Program-made: the position numbers and the translations under genes
Assembly (NCBI GenBank): GCA_022340865.1
Contig: JAJDNC010000098.1
Location: forward strand, 34,050-98,049
Direction of reading: 5' to 3'
Length of the DNA stretch: 64,000 bases
Source: Gemmatimonadota bacterium
GTDB lineage: Bacteria; Gemmatimonadota; Gemmatimonadetes; Longimicrobiales; Gaopeijiaceae
The notes under the pieces: model-generated
Seen by the model: the letters and a program-made list of their open reading frames with translations, nothing else
Databases searched by the model: none
Told to the model about the DNA's origin: nothing
Shown: positions 55,322-64,000 of the stretch, piece after piece
Numbering within the stretch: position 1 is the stretch's first letter
How the letters are laid out: each line of letters starts with the position of its first letter

Positions 55322-57952
55322 CTACCTGGGTGCCACCAGGCTCTGGTAGCGCGGGTCGTCGTACAGGGGGCGATGGTACGGTGACCACACCGTCCATGTG
55401 TCGAAGCCGAGTCCGTTGGCCAGGGCCTGTCTGAGCTCCTCGAGAGCGCGCTCGTCCTCGCCCAGCGCTCCCGAGATGGCGGCCATCCAGCTCGAGACCA
55501 CGGCCCGTCTGCCCGCCGTAGTCTGGGGCAGCGCCTCTATCTGCTTCCTGACGTCGAACGCCTGGGAGCGTCGCCCGGCCATCGCCAGGGCCCAGCCGTA
55601 GATGCCCAGGAGGTCGGGGTTGTCGGGCGTCGCCGTGGAGAGACCTTCCAGGAGGACTCTAGCCTCTTCCCATCTTCCGGCGAAGGCCAGCAGCCGCGCG
55701 CGCAGGAAGCGCGTGTCCTCCTGGGCGGCTTCCGCTTCCTGCAACGCCTGGCCGGCGTAGTATCTCGCGTCGTCCATGCGGCCGACACCTGCGGCGACCC
55801 GTGTTGGCGCCTCCAGGAATTCGGCGAGGACTAGGGGGGTTGCGACGGAGACTGCGCGCGCCTCCGCGAGGAGCGCCTCCATGTCTTCCCTGCGGCCCAT
55901 GGCCGCGAGGACGTCGGCCTCCAGGAACCAGCCGTGGCCGCCCTGGGGCTCGGTGGCGCGCACTTTTCGGGCCACCTCCAGAGCCTCGTCGTAACGTCCC
56001 AGGCGGGCCAGGACGGAGATGTTCAGGTACCCGAACCACTGCTGGTGCTCCATCTCGCTGCTGGTATCCCGCCGAGTCAGGGCCGCCAGCGCCTCCGCGA
56101 GGCGATTCGTGTAGGCTGCGGTCCGGAAGGCGCCGAAGGCGTAGCGGACGGGATCGGCCTGCGCGTTTTCCCGTGCTGCCCGGTATGCCGCCTCCCAGTC
56201 TCCGCGCTTCAACGCCAGGTTGTAGTCGACCTGGGCTGCCTCCACCCGTGTGAGCCGGTCCCTGTGCGCGTCGAGGTACTGATTGATGGAGTCGGACTGG
56301 GCCGTGAGACCGTCGTTTCCGAAGGCATAGCTCTGACGAATCGCCGGGGTGAGCCAGGAGGGATACAGCTCCCTCAACCGGCCGAAGGCCCGCCTGGAGC
56401 TCGCCAGCTCGTCCCGGACGAACGCGTTCTGTCCCTCGACGAAGAGCCTGAAGGCGCGGAGATCGGGGGGCGGAGACGCCAGCTCGGGAGGGAACGGCCA
56501 GTCCCTGTCATAGAAGCTGGCGGTAGCGCCGACGACCTGTTGCGCGACGACGCCCATGGCGGCGTCGGGAGCACGCCGAGGGCCCCGGGCCCCGGGCAGG
56601 TTGAAGAGCACCTTTCCCGCAGCGGGTTTCAGGATCCGGCTCACCATCTCCACGCTGTCACCGCGCAGGTAGTACTCCCCGGTCACCACCAGCTCCACCC
56701 GAAGGTCCCGGGCCAGCTTCGCCGGGTCCGGCGCCGTGGCAGCCTCACCTGATCCATCGGTCGCCGCCTCCGGGATCGGGACCACCCGCACCACCGCCGA
56801 CTGCGTCAGATCCCGCTCCACCGCCGTGGCCACCTGCCGTCCGAACGGGTTCAGTGACGCGTCTCCCGTGAGGTTCCGGTATGGGGTGATCACGACCCGA
56901 CCCGCCGCGGCGGCCGAGTCGGCGGCTGACATGCTGCCGCGCTCCGTCGTTGCGCCACCCCCGGACGTCGGGGTCAAGACGCCGGCCTTCACGACCAGCA
57001 CCGCGCCCGCGCCCAGCACCACAACCGCCAGCGCCGCCGCTCCCCCCACCCTCCACCTGCGCCCGCGACGTGCTTTGGCCGGCGCCATCCCCCAGGGCGT
57101 CGTCTCGCCACTGGAAGTGTGCGCGAGCTCCAACTGGTTCCGAAGCTCCTCGGCCGTCTGCCACCGGTCCGCCGGGCGCTCCTCCAGGCACCGCATGAGG
57201 ATCTGCGAGACGACCTCTGGAACCGCCGGCCGGAGCTGGGTCACCGACGGGACTTGCCCCGCCAGCTTGGCGCTCAGGATCTGCTGGGGCGTCCTCCCCT
57301 GAAAGGGTGGGCGCCCCGTCAGCAATTCGTAGCCCACGATCCCCAGCGCGTACACGTCGACCCGATGGTCGACCCCTCCCTCGCCCACCGCCTGCTCCGG
57401 CGCCATATACGCCGGTGTCCCGATGGCCATCCCCGCAGTCGTCACCCGTGCCGGTCCCATCGCCGCGTCGATGGCTTTCGACACCCCGAAGTCCGCTACC
57501 AGAGCGTGACGTCCGGCCATGAGGATGTTGTCGGGCTTGACGTCCCGGTGGACCACGCCGTGCTGGTGGGCGAAGGCCAAGGCGTCCGCCACCTCCTCCA
57601 GGATGCGGAGGGCGTCGGAGACGGGAAGCTCGTTCTCCCGGTTCAGCCTCTGCCGCAACGACTCCCCCTCCACGAACGGCATCACGTAGTACAGCGTGCC
57701 GTCCACCTCTCCGGAGTCCAGGAGCGAGAGGATGTGGGGGTGCTGGAGCTTGGCGACGATCCGGATCTCCTGAAGGAACCGCTCCGCGCCGATGGACTGG
57801 GCGAGCTCCTCCTTCAGGACCTTGATGGCCACCGTACGATCGTGCTTCACGTCCCGGGCGCGGAGGACCGTAGCCATCCCCCCACTACCGATCTCGTCCT
57901 CGATGCGGTAGCGGTCGCGCAGGGCAGGGCGCAGGTGATCGATCAGGCCCAT
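55322..57952 (-). CDS. Transmembrane Ser/Thr protein kinase with extracytoplasmic TPR region (copy 1)
   Basis: An 876-residue PknB-type kinase. All catalytic elements are present: glycine loop GSGGMATV (22-29), Lys44 (VAIK), HRDVKPDN with Asp137, DFG at 154-156, and APE at 184-186. A linker with SSGETTPW precedes one TM helix (about 303-323). Beyond it lie an alpha/beta domain (about 345-470; ITPYRNLTGDASLNPFGRQVA, LVVTGEYYLRGDSVEMV) and TPR-like repeats to the end. It would phosphorylate cytoplasmic targets in response to an envelope signal. It is a tandem duplicate of the kinase encoded 73 bp upstream. GAGG precedes the ATG. Confidence 0.93.
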   Translation of the reverse strand: MGLIDHLRPALRDRYRIEDEIGSGGMATVLRARDVKHDRTVAIKVLKEELAQSIGAERFLQEIRIVAKLQHPHILSLLDSGEVDGTLYYVMPFVEGESLRQRLNRENELPVSDALRILEEVADALAFAHQHGVVHRDVKPDNILMAGRHALVADFGVSKAIDAAMGPARVTTAGMAIGTPAYMAPEQAVGEGGVDHRVDVYALGIVGYELLTGRPPFQGRTPQQILSAKLAGQVPSVTQLRPAVPEVVSQILMRCLEERPADRWQTAEELRNQLELAHTSSGETTPWGMAPAKARRGRRWRVGGAAALAVVVLGAGAVLVVKAGVLTPTSGGGATTERGSMSAADSAAAAGRVVITPYRNLTGDASLNPFGRQVATAVERDLTQSAVVRVVPIPEAATDGSGEAATAPDPAKLARDLRVELVVTGEYYLRGDSVEMVSRILKPAAGKVLFNLPGARGPRRAPDAAMGVVAQQVVGATASFYDRDWPFPPELASPPPDLRAFRLFVEGQNAFVRDELASSRRAFGRLRELYPSWLTPAIRQSYAFGNDGLTAQSDSINQYLDAHRDRLTRVEAAQVDYNLALKRGDWEAAYRAARENAQADPVRYAFGAFRTAAYTNRLAEALAALTRRDTSSEMEHQQWFGYLNISVLARLGRYDEALEVARKVRATEPQGGHGWFLEADVLAAMGRREDMEALLAEARAVSVATPLVLAEFLEAPTRVAAGVGRMDDARYYAGQALQEAEAAQEDTRFLRARLLAFAGRWEEARVLLEGLSTATPDNPDLLGIYGWALAMAGRRSQAFDVRKQIEALPQTTAGRRAVVSSWMAAISGALGEDERALEELRQALANGLGFDTWTVWSPYHRPLYDDPRYQSLVAPR

Positions 57953-57995
57953 AAGCCGCGCCTCAGGTGGGAGCCACTCATCAACCTACGGTCAC
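57953..57995. repeat. Duplicated kinase leader
   Basis: The 43 bp just upstream of this kinase start match the 43 bp upstream of the second kinase (60630-60672) at 35 positions, with 23 of the first 25 identical. The duplication that created the two kinases therefore included the ribosome-binding region. Confidence 0.7.
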
Positions 57996-58025
57996 GGCAG
58001 TGGAATCGACACGCAGCGGCGCCGC

Positions 58026-60629
58026 CTATCTGGGGGTGATCAGCGTCTCGAATCGTGGGTCGTCGTGCAGCCACCGGAACATGGGGTTCCAGACGGTCCA
58101 GGTGTCGAAATCCCAGCCGGTGTCGATGGCCTGTCGGATCTCGCTGAAGGCTCGGTCTCGTTCTCCGAGAGCTCCCGAGATCATCGCCTTTCCGGCCCAC
58201 ACCAATCTGGCGTCGCGAGGCGCGCTGCCGGGCCATGCTTCCAGACGATCACGGATGGCCTCGGCCTCGGACCGCCTTCCGCCCATGGCGAGAACCCAGC
58301 CGTAGTCCTCGAAGAGGCTCAGGTCGTTCGGTGCCTCCGCCACGAGCTCCTTCATCATCGCCGCCGCCTCGTCCCATCGCTCGATGTAGGCCAGGATATA
58401 GGCTCGGTCCCAGAGGGTCGAATCCGGCGGGGCCGCTTCGGCTTCCTTCAGCGCGAGCGCCGCATAGTATCTCGCGTCCTCCATCCTTCCGACCCCCGAT
58501 GCCACCCTGACCGCCTCCCCCAAGAGGTTGGTGAGAGAGGCCGGGTTCGCGTTCGGGTGGGCGCGCGTCTGGGCCACAAGCTCGTCCACCTCGCTCCGGC
58601 GTCCCATGGCCGCCAGCACCCGGGCCTCCAGGTAGAAGCCCCCGCCCCTTCCTGCGTTGCGTATCAGGCGCGCCACCGTCAGCGCATCTTCGTATCGTCC
58701 CAGGCGGACCAGGGCGCTGAAGTAGAATACCTCGTTCCCGTCCAACCACTCGGAGGTGTCCCGCGTCGCCAGGTAGTCCACGATCTCCTGGAGGCGGTTC
58801 GTGCGGGAGGAGACGCGATAGTCGCGGTACGGCAGGCCCATCACCTGCGACATCTCGTGGCCGGCCCGGTACGCCGCTTCCCAGTCGTAGCGGTTGAAGG
58901 CCAGGTTGTAGTCGAGTTGGGCCGCCTCCAGGCGCGTGAGCCGGTCTCTCCGGGCGTCGAGGTACCGGCCGACGGAATCCGCCTGATCCAAGCGTCCTCC
59001 GCCGTTCAGCGCCTGCATCTGGCCGAGAGGGGGGCGGAGCCAGTCCGGATACAGGTCTCTCAGTCGCTGGAAGGACGGGAGGGAACCGTCGCGGTCTCTT
59101 CGCTGCAAGGCCTGTTCGGCCTCCATGAAGAGGCGGAACGCCTGGAGGTCCGGAGGTGGGGACCACAGGTTGGGTTGCGCTCCCGTCGGGTCCTGCCAGG
59201 AGAGCACAGCCGCGGCACCGGCGACCTGCTGGGCCACCGTCGCCATGGCCTGGTCCGGCGCCTGCCGGCGGCCCCGGGCCCCGGGCAGGTTGAAGAGCAC
59301 CTTCCCTGCCGCGGGCTTCAGGATCCGGCTCACCATCTCCACGCTGTCGCCCCGAAGGTAGTACTCACCTGTCACCACCAGCTCCACCCTCAGGTCCCTG
59401 GCGAGCGCCGCCGGGTCCGTCTGCGTGGCAGCCGCGTTCTGTCCGTCGTTCGCCGCCGTCGGGAGCGGCACCACCTGTGCCACCGCCGCCTGGGTAAGGT
59501 CCCGTTCCACCACGGCGGCCACCTGCCGGCCGAACGGATCCAGGGACGGATCCCCGGTCAGGTTCTTGTACGGAGTGACCACCATCCGACCTGCCGATGT
59601 CGCGGACTCGGCGGCCAACGCCTCCTCCTCGCTGCTCCTGTTCCGTGCCGACGGGGGCCCGCGGTGTCCCAGGATCCATGCCGCCACCCCCAGCACCACC
59701 GCTCCCAGCACCACCCCCGTCATCGTCTTCCACGACCGACCACGCGCCGCCTTCGCCGGCGCCACACTCCACGGCGTCGTCTCGCCACTCGACGTACGCA
59801 CGAGCTCCAACTGGTCCCGCAGCTCCCCGGCTGTCTGCCACCGGTCCGCCGGACGCTCCTCCAGGCAGCGCATCAACACGTGCGACACCGCCTCGGGCAC
59901 CGCAGGCCGAAGCTGGGTCACCGTCGGCACCTGTCCCGCCAGCTTCGCCCCCAGGATCTGCTGCGGCGTCCGCCCCTGGAACGGTGGGTGCCCCGTCAGC
60001 ATCTCGTAGCCCACGATTCCCAGCGCGTACAGGTCGGCCCGGTGGTCTACCGTGCCGCTCCCCACCGCCTGCTCCGGCGCCATGTACGCCGGTGTCCCGA
60101 TGGCCACCCCCGTGGTGGTCACCCGCGCCGGGCCCATGGCCGCGTCGATGGCCTTGGAGACCCCGAAGTCCGCCACCACCGCATGGCGCCCGGCCATGAG
60201 GATGTTGTCCGGCTTGATGTCCCGGTGCACCACCCCGTGCTGGTGGGCGAAGGCCAGGGCGTCGGCCACCTCCCCCAGGATGCGTAGGGTCTCGGGGATG
60301 GGGAGCTCGCTCTCCCTCTCGAGCTTCTTCCGCAGCGACTCCCCCTCCACGAACGGCATGACGTGGTAGAGCGTGCCGTCGACCTCGCCGGAGTCCAGAA
60401 GGGAGAGGATATGGGGGTGCTGAAGCTTGGCGACGATGCGGATCTCCTGAAGGAACCGCTCGGCTCCGACGGACTGGGCGAGCTCCTCCTTCAGGACCTT
60501 GATGGCCACGGTGCGATCGTGCTTCAGGTCCCGGGCGCGGAATACCGTGGCCATTCCGCCGCTCCCGATCTCGTCCTCGATGCGGTAGCGGTCAGCAAGG
60601 GCAGGGCGCAGGTGGTCGATGAGGCCCAT
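58026..60629 (-). CDS. Transmembrane Ser/Thr protein kinase with extracytoplasmic TPR region (copy 2)
   Basis: An 867-residue paralogue of the kinase encoded immediately downstream. The N-terminal kinase domain is nearly identical over about 285 residues (same GSGGMATV, Lys44, HRDIKPDN and DFG). The TM helix (about 300-320) is diverged. The beginning of the outer domain is again well conserved (VTPYKNLTGDPSLDPFGRQVA), while the TPR-like region has drifted much more. This suggests one signalling output with two input specificities. Whether both genes share a transcript is unclear; the 73-bp gap has no terminator-like hairpin. Confidence 0.93.
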   Translation of the reverse strand: MGLIDHLRPALADRYRIEDEIGSGGMATVFRARDLKHDRTVAIKVLKEELAQSVGAERFLQEIRIVAKLQHPHILSLLDSGEVDGTLYHVMPFVEGESLRKKLERESELPIPETLRILGEVADALAFAHQHGVVHRDIKPDNILMAGRHAVVADFGVSKAIDAAMGPARVTTTGVAIGTPAYMAPEQAVGSGTVDHRADLYALGIVGYEMLTGHPPFQGRTPQQILGAKLAGQVPTVTQLRPAVPEAVSHVLMRCLEERPADRWQTAGELRDQLELVRTSSGETTPWSVAPAKAARGRSWKTMTGVVLGAVVLGVAAWILGHRGPPSARNRSSEEEALAAESATSAGRMVVTPYKNLTGDPSLDPFGRQVAAVVERDLTQAAVAQVVPLPTAANDGQNAAATQTDPAALARDLRVELVVTGEYYLRGDSVEMVSRILKPAAGKVLFNLPGARGRRQAPDQAMATVAQQVAGAAAVLSWQDPTGAQPNLWSPPPDLQAFRLFMEAEQALQRRDRDGSLPSFQRLRDLYPDWLRPPLGQMQALNGGGRLDQADSVGRYLDARRDRLTRLEAAQLDYNLAFNRYDWEAAYRAGHEMSQVMGLPYRDYRVSSRTNRLQEIVDYLATRDTSEWLDGNEVFYFSALVRLGRYEDALTVARLIRNAGRGGGFYLEARVLAAMGRRSEVDELVAQTRAHPNANPASLTNLLGEAVRVASGVGRMEDARYYAALALKEAEAAPPDSTLWDRAYILAYIERWDEAAAMMKELVAEAPNDLSLFEDYGWVLAMGGRRSEAEAIRDRLEAWPGSAPRDARLVWAGKAMISGALGERDRAFSEIRQAIDTGWDFDTWTVWNPMFRWLHDDPRFETLITPR

Positions 60630-60823
60630 AGGCCGCGCCTCGGGTGGGAGCCACGAGGCAATCTACGGCCACATCCGTAGAACAGAAAGGCGGCCGCGGG
60701 TACGCAACGCGAGACGGCGGCGCGGGTCTACCGTGACGCCGTTCGCGCCCGGGGACGACGACAGGGACATCCCATGTCCATGGGGTGTCCCGCCGCCGCC
60801 GTCACGTTCCGGTCAGCGGTCTC

Positions 60824-63800
60824 TCACGAGCTCGCCTTCACCACCACCCATGGCACTCCCAGCCGCCGGGCCAGCACGTTCACGTTGGCCAGGTCCACGT
60901 CCAGGAGCTGCTGGTAGCGGTGGAGGTAGCCCTGGAGCTCCTGCCTCTGCTCGGCCCACACCTGCTCCATGCCCTGCGTGGGGGCGCCGTCCCCCGCGCT
61001 GGCCCAGTTGTACAGCGGCGTCAGGCGCGAGTAGAGCCGGCTCCCCTTGGCCAGGATGTCGTACGTGACCTCGGCGTGGGGACTGTACATGACGTCGGCC
61101 AGGGAGTCGAGGCGCGAGATGAGCGTGTCCACCGCGGCCTTCAGCTCGGTGGCGCCCGGTTGGTCGGCGATGGCCTCGCTGCGCTCGTCGAGTTGGTCGA
61201 CGAGCCGCTGCGCCTGGTTGGAGGCGTCGCTCAGGCTCTCCAGCGCCGCGCCCAGCTCCGCCAAGAAGGCCTGCTGGGCGGCCCTGTCCGCGTCGCTCAC
61301 GTGCACGCGGGGGTCCGCCCGCACCTCCAGCGGCGCGCTCACGGTGTCGGTGCCCACGGCCAGGCGCAGCGTGTACGTTCCGGCCGGCGCCCAGGGGCCG
61401 TTCGCGGGGTCGCCGGTGTCGATCATGGCGCCCTTGATGCGCTTCACGCCCTCGGTGTGGAGATCCCACACGACGCGCTGGATGCGCGCGGAGTCGGTGG
61501 TGAGGTCGGGCTTGGGCTCCTCCTCGTACTCGCTGTACTCGTCGCGCGGCTTCGCGATGCTGCTCAGCGTGCGCACCACGATCCCCCGCGAGTCCACGAC
61601 CTGAAGGGTCACCGCGGTGCCGCTGTCCGGCTCGTTCTTCAGCCAGTAGTTCACGATGGCCCCGGCGGGAGGGTTGTCGCCGTGGATCCCCCGTCCCCGT
61701 CCGTAGGCGCGCCGCCACGCGATGGCGGGCTCGGGCGGGAACAGGTGCACGTCCTGCTCGGCGATGGAATCCGCCCACGCGCGAATCGGCGTGAGGTCGT
61801 CGAGGATCCAGATGCCCCGGCCGTTGGTGCCCAGCACCAGGTCGTTGTCCTTCACCACCAGGTCCTGCACCGCGACGGTGGGGAGGTTGAGCTTCAGAGG
61901 CGTCCAGGTGCGGCCGTCGTCGGGGGACACCATCACGCCGCGCTCGGTGCCCAGGTACAGCTCTCCCTTCTTCTTCGGGTCCTCGCGGACGGCGTGGAGG
62001 TACACGTTCCGCGGGAGGGAGGAGTCCAGGCGCGTCCACGACTTGCCGAAGTCCGTGGTCTTGTAGAGGTACGGGTGCATGTCGTCCAGGCGGTGGGCGT
62101 CCACCACCACGTAGGCCGTGCCGGCGTCGAAGGGCGACGGCTCGATGAGACTCACCGTTCCCCATTCCGGGAAGCCCGGCATGGCCTTCGTGACGTCGGT
62201 CCAGTGTGCGCCCCCGTCGCGCGTGACGTGCACGAGACCGTCGTCGCTCCCCGCCCAGATGAGCCCCGCCTGCACGGGAGACTCGGCCACCGCGAAGAGC
62301 GTGCAGTAGTACTCGGCCCCGGTGTTGTCCCCGGTGATGGGCCCTCCGGACCACTGCTCCTTGGTGGTGTCGTTGCGCGTGAGGTCCGGGCTGATGGCCG
62401 TCCACGTCTGACCCCCGTCGGTGGTCACGAGGAGCACCTGGGCGCCGGAGTAGATGACGTTCGGGTCGTGGGGCGACGCGGCGACGGGAGCCGTCCAGTT
62501 GAAGCGGTACTTCATGAAGATGTCGCCATGGCCCGATGGGTTGTTCGGCCAGGCGCTGACGTTCCGGGAGGTACCGGTGCGGCCGTCCCAGCGGGTGAGG
62601 ATGCCGGGGTAGTCGCCGGCGTAGACGATGTCGGGGTCGTCGGGCTTGGAGACCACGTATCCCGCCTCGCCGCCACCCACGTCGTGCCAGTCATCGGGCA
62701 CGATGCCTCCGACCCTGAGGTTGTCGTTGGGCGCCTGCGCCGTGCCGATGTCCTGCTGCGCGCCCTGCACGTCGTACGGCACGCGGGAGTCGGTGGCGAC
62801 GTGGTAGAGCTGACCCAGGGGAAGCTGCGGGTAAGCCCATTTCTTGCCCCCGTCCGTGGTGATGGACACGCCGCCGTCGTGCCCGACGATCATGCGCCTG
62901 GGATTCTCGGGGTCGATCCACACGTCGTGATTGTCGCCGTGGGGCGCCGTCTCGTCGATGGTCAGCGTTTCGCCGCCGTCGATGGTGTGCACCAGCGCCA
63001 CCTGCGGGAACCACACGTCGTTCTCGTTGGCGGGGTCGACGGTGAGGGTGGCGTAGTACCACGTCCGCTGCGTGAGCAGGTGGGACGGGTTCACGAGATC
63101 CCACGTGTCTCCGCCGTCCTCGGAGCGGAAGAGACCGCCGTCGTCGGCCTCGATGACGGCGTAGACGCGGTCCGGGTCGGAGGGCGCGATGGCTACGCCG
63201 GAGCGCCCCCAGATGCTGTCGGGCAGCCCGTGCCCCGTGAGCTGCTTCCAGGTGTCGCCGCCGTCGCGGGACACGTAGAGCCCGCTCCCCGGGCCGCCGT
63301 CCGTGAGGGACCAGGGGGTGCGCCGGGCCTGCCACAGGGTCGCGAAGATCACGTTGGGGTTCGACGGGGCCATGGCCAGGTCGATGGCGCCGGTGTTCTC
63401 GTCCTTCTTCAGCACCTGCTGCCAGGTCCGGCCGCCGTCCTCGGTGCGGTAGACGCCGCGCTCGGGGTTGGGACCGAAGGCGTGGCCGAACACGGCGGCG
63501 AAGACGACGTCGGGGTTCGTCGGGTCGATGACGATGTCCCCGATCTGGCCCTCCTGCGTCCACACGTGCGTCCACGTCTTGCCGGCGTCCAGGGACCGAT
63601 AGATGCCGTCGCCGCCGGCCACGTTGCCGCGGATGTTCGCCTCACCCGTCCCCACGTAGACGACGTTGGGATCCGAGGCCGCCACCGCGATGGCGCCGGT
63701 GGAGGAGACCTCCTCGTGGTCGAAGACGGGCTTCCAGGAGGCCCCTCCGTCGGCGGACTTCCACACGCCCCCCGACGCGCTGGCCAGGTAGTAGGTCGAA

Positions 63801-64000
63801 GGATCCCCCGGGATGCCCGCCACGCGGCTCACCCTGCCGCCGTCGAAGGGCCCGAGGAGCCGGTACTTCAGCCTGTCGAAGGCGGGGATCTGCGCCGGCA
63901 CCGAGACGGCGGCGGCCGGTGAGGGCGGCTTCCGCTGGGCCGCTACCGCGGCGGGAAAGGGGAAGAGGGAAGCGCAGAAGAGGGGAAAAGAGAGGATCGG
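60824..64000 (-). CDS. Sortilin/VPS10-like BNR-repeat exported protein (5' partial)
   Basis: A protein of more than 1058 residues whose start lies beyond the right edge. The in-frame sequence from the edge reads ILSFPLFCASLFPFPAAVAAQ, a signal-peptide core and cleavage site, so only a few residues are missing; a GTG at 63901 is therefore not the true start. The first 700 residues contain many Asp-box/BNR motifs (SADGGASW, SLDAGKTW, TEDGGRTW, SRDGGDTW, SEDGGDTW), as in the ten-bladed sortilin/VPS10 propeller. These are often annotated as glycosyl hydrolases, but no catalytic evidence is visible. The C-terminal 300 residues are helical and beta-sandwich-like. The family is abundant in Gemmatimonadota; its role is unknown. 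Confidence 0.88.
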   Translation of the reverse strand, partial: PILSFPLFCASLFPFPAAVAAQRKPPSPAAAVSVPAQIPAFDRLKYRLLGPFDGGRVSRVAGIPGDPSTYYLASASGGVWKSADGGASWKPVFDHEEVSSTGAIAVAASDPNVVYVGTGEANIRGNVAGGDGIYRSLDAGKTWTHVWTQEGQIGDIVIDPTNPDVVFAAVFGHAFGPNPERGVYRTEDGGRTWQQVLKKDENTGAIDLAMAPSNPNVIFATLWQARRTPWSLTDGGPGSGLYVSRDGGDTWKQLTGHGLPDSIWGRSGVAIAPSDPDRVYAVIEADDGGLFRSEDGGDTWDLVNPSHLLTQRTWYYATLTVDPANENDVWFPQVALVHTIDGGETLTIDETAPHGDNHDVWIDPENPRRMIVGHDGGVSITTDGGKKWAYPQLPLGQLYHVATDSRVPYDVQGAQQDIGTAQAPNDNLRVGGIVPDDWHDVGGGEAGYVVSKPDDPDIVYAGDYPGILTRWDGRTGTSRNVSAWPNNPSGHGDIFMKYRFNWTAPVAASPHDPNVIYSGAQVLLVTTDGGQTWTAISPDLTRNDTTKEQWSGGPITGDNTGAEYYCTLFAVAESPVQAGLIWAGSDDGLVHVTRDGGAHWTDVTKAMPGFPEWGTVSLIEPSPFDAGTAYVVVDAHRLDDMHPYLYKTTDFGKSWTRLDSSLPRNVYLHAVREDPKKKGELYLGTERGVMVSPDDGRTWTPLKLNLPTVAVQDLVVKDNDLVLGTNGRGIWILDDLTPIRAWADSIAEQDVHLFPPEPAIAWRRAYGRGRGIHGDNPPAGAIVNYWLKNEPDSGTAVTLQVVDSRGIVVRTLSSIAKPRDEYSEYEEEPKPDLTTDSARIQRVVWDLHTEGVKRIKGAMIDTGDPANGPWAPAGTYTLRLAVGTDTVSAPLEVRADPRVHVSDADRAAQQAFLAELGAALESLSDASNQAQRLVDQLDERSEAIADQPGATELKAAVDTLISRLDSLADVMYSPHAEVTYDILAKGSRLYSRLTPLYNWASAGDGAPTQGMEQVWAEQRQELQGYLHRYQQLLDVDLANVNVLARRLGVPWVVVKASS

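Noticed and set aside
63899..63901. GTG at 63901 as the start of the sortilin-like gene
   Set aside because: The frame continues open to the window edge and encodes a signal-peptide core with an AVAAQ cleavage site, so the real start is outside.

Overview
The window is about 70% GC and almost fully coding, and it suggests a member of the Gemmatimonadota, most likely a soil or environmental lineage. The main evidence is a set of architectures typical of that phylum. There are two Ser/Thr kinases that begin MGLIDHLRPAL and end in a TPR region. There is a BTAD (SARP-type) regulator with a transmembrane helix and TPRs. A SusC/SusD pair occurs outside Bacteroidota-like base composition. Many secreted peptidases, lipoproteins, a DUF5916 protein and beta-propeller proteins are also present. 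The assignment rests on recall of protein families, not on a search. No rRNA, tRNA, CRISPR array, insertion sequence or phage gene was recognised.

Layout, left to right. 1-7 kb: the end of a serine hydrolase, an OsmC-family protein, a tandem-cupredoxin lipoprotein, a predicted outer-membrane protein, an M1 metallopeptidase and a Tat-exported GH36-like glycosidase. 7-13 kb: a complete tripartite RND efflux operon (TolC-like lipoprotein, adaptor, permease). 13-17 kb: a DUF5916/CBM9-like outer-membrane protein, a 6-bladed beta-propeller lipoprotein and a small acidic protein. 17-24.4 kb (all minus strand): an osmoadaptation-like block with lysine 2,3-aminomutase (ablA), beta-lysine N-acetyltransferase (ablB), a sodium:solute symporter, an MscS-like TM-helix protein and an amino-acid permease fused to universal-stress domains. 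24.5-28 kb: a small membrane protein, the internally deleted remnant of an alkaline-phosphatase-superfamily enzyme, an intact sulfatase-fold membrane enzyme and tatC. 28-37 kb: a stand-alone TipAS protein, a tricorn-type protease, a lipoprotein, a PLP decarboxylase, a membrane-anchored MutS-like ATPase and a dienelactone hydrolase. 37-47 kb: a trypsin-like peptidase with a free-standing copy of its N-terminal domain, a barrel-less TonB-plug protein, a PQQ-type propeller, a TonB receptor, a small outer-membrane protein coupled to an S41 peptidase, and a lipoprotein amidohydrolase.

47-61 kb is the most interesting part. A membrane-spanning BTAD-TPR regulator is divergent from a susC-susD operon, which is followed by two tandemly duplicated membrane Ser/Thr kinases. 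The BTAD protein and the kinases share the layout cytoplasmic output domain, single TM helix, large extracytoplasmic TPR region. The BTAD-susC intergenic region carries three GGTCAG direct repeats at exact 11-bp spacing, ending 8 bp before a TAGACT hexamer. This is the geometry described for SARP operators in Streptomyces. The suggested model, which is inference, is a surface-sensing circuit that controls SusCD import. The window ends inside a sortilin/BNR-repeat exported protein whose start lies beyond the right edge.
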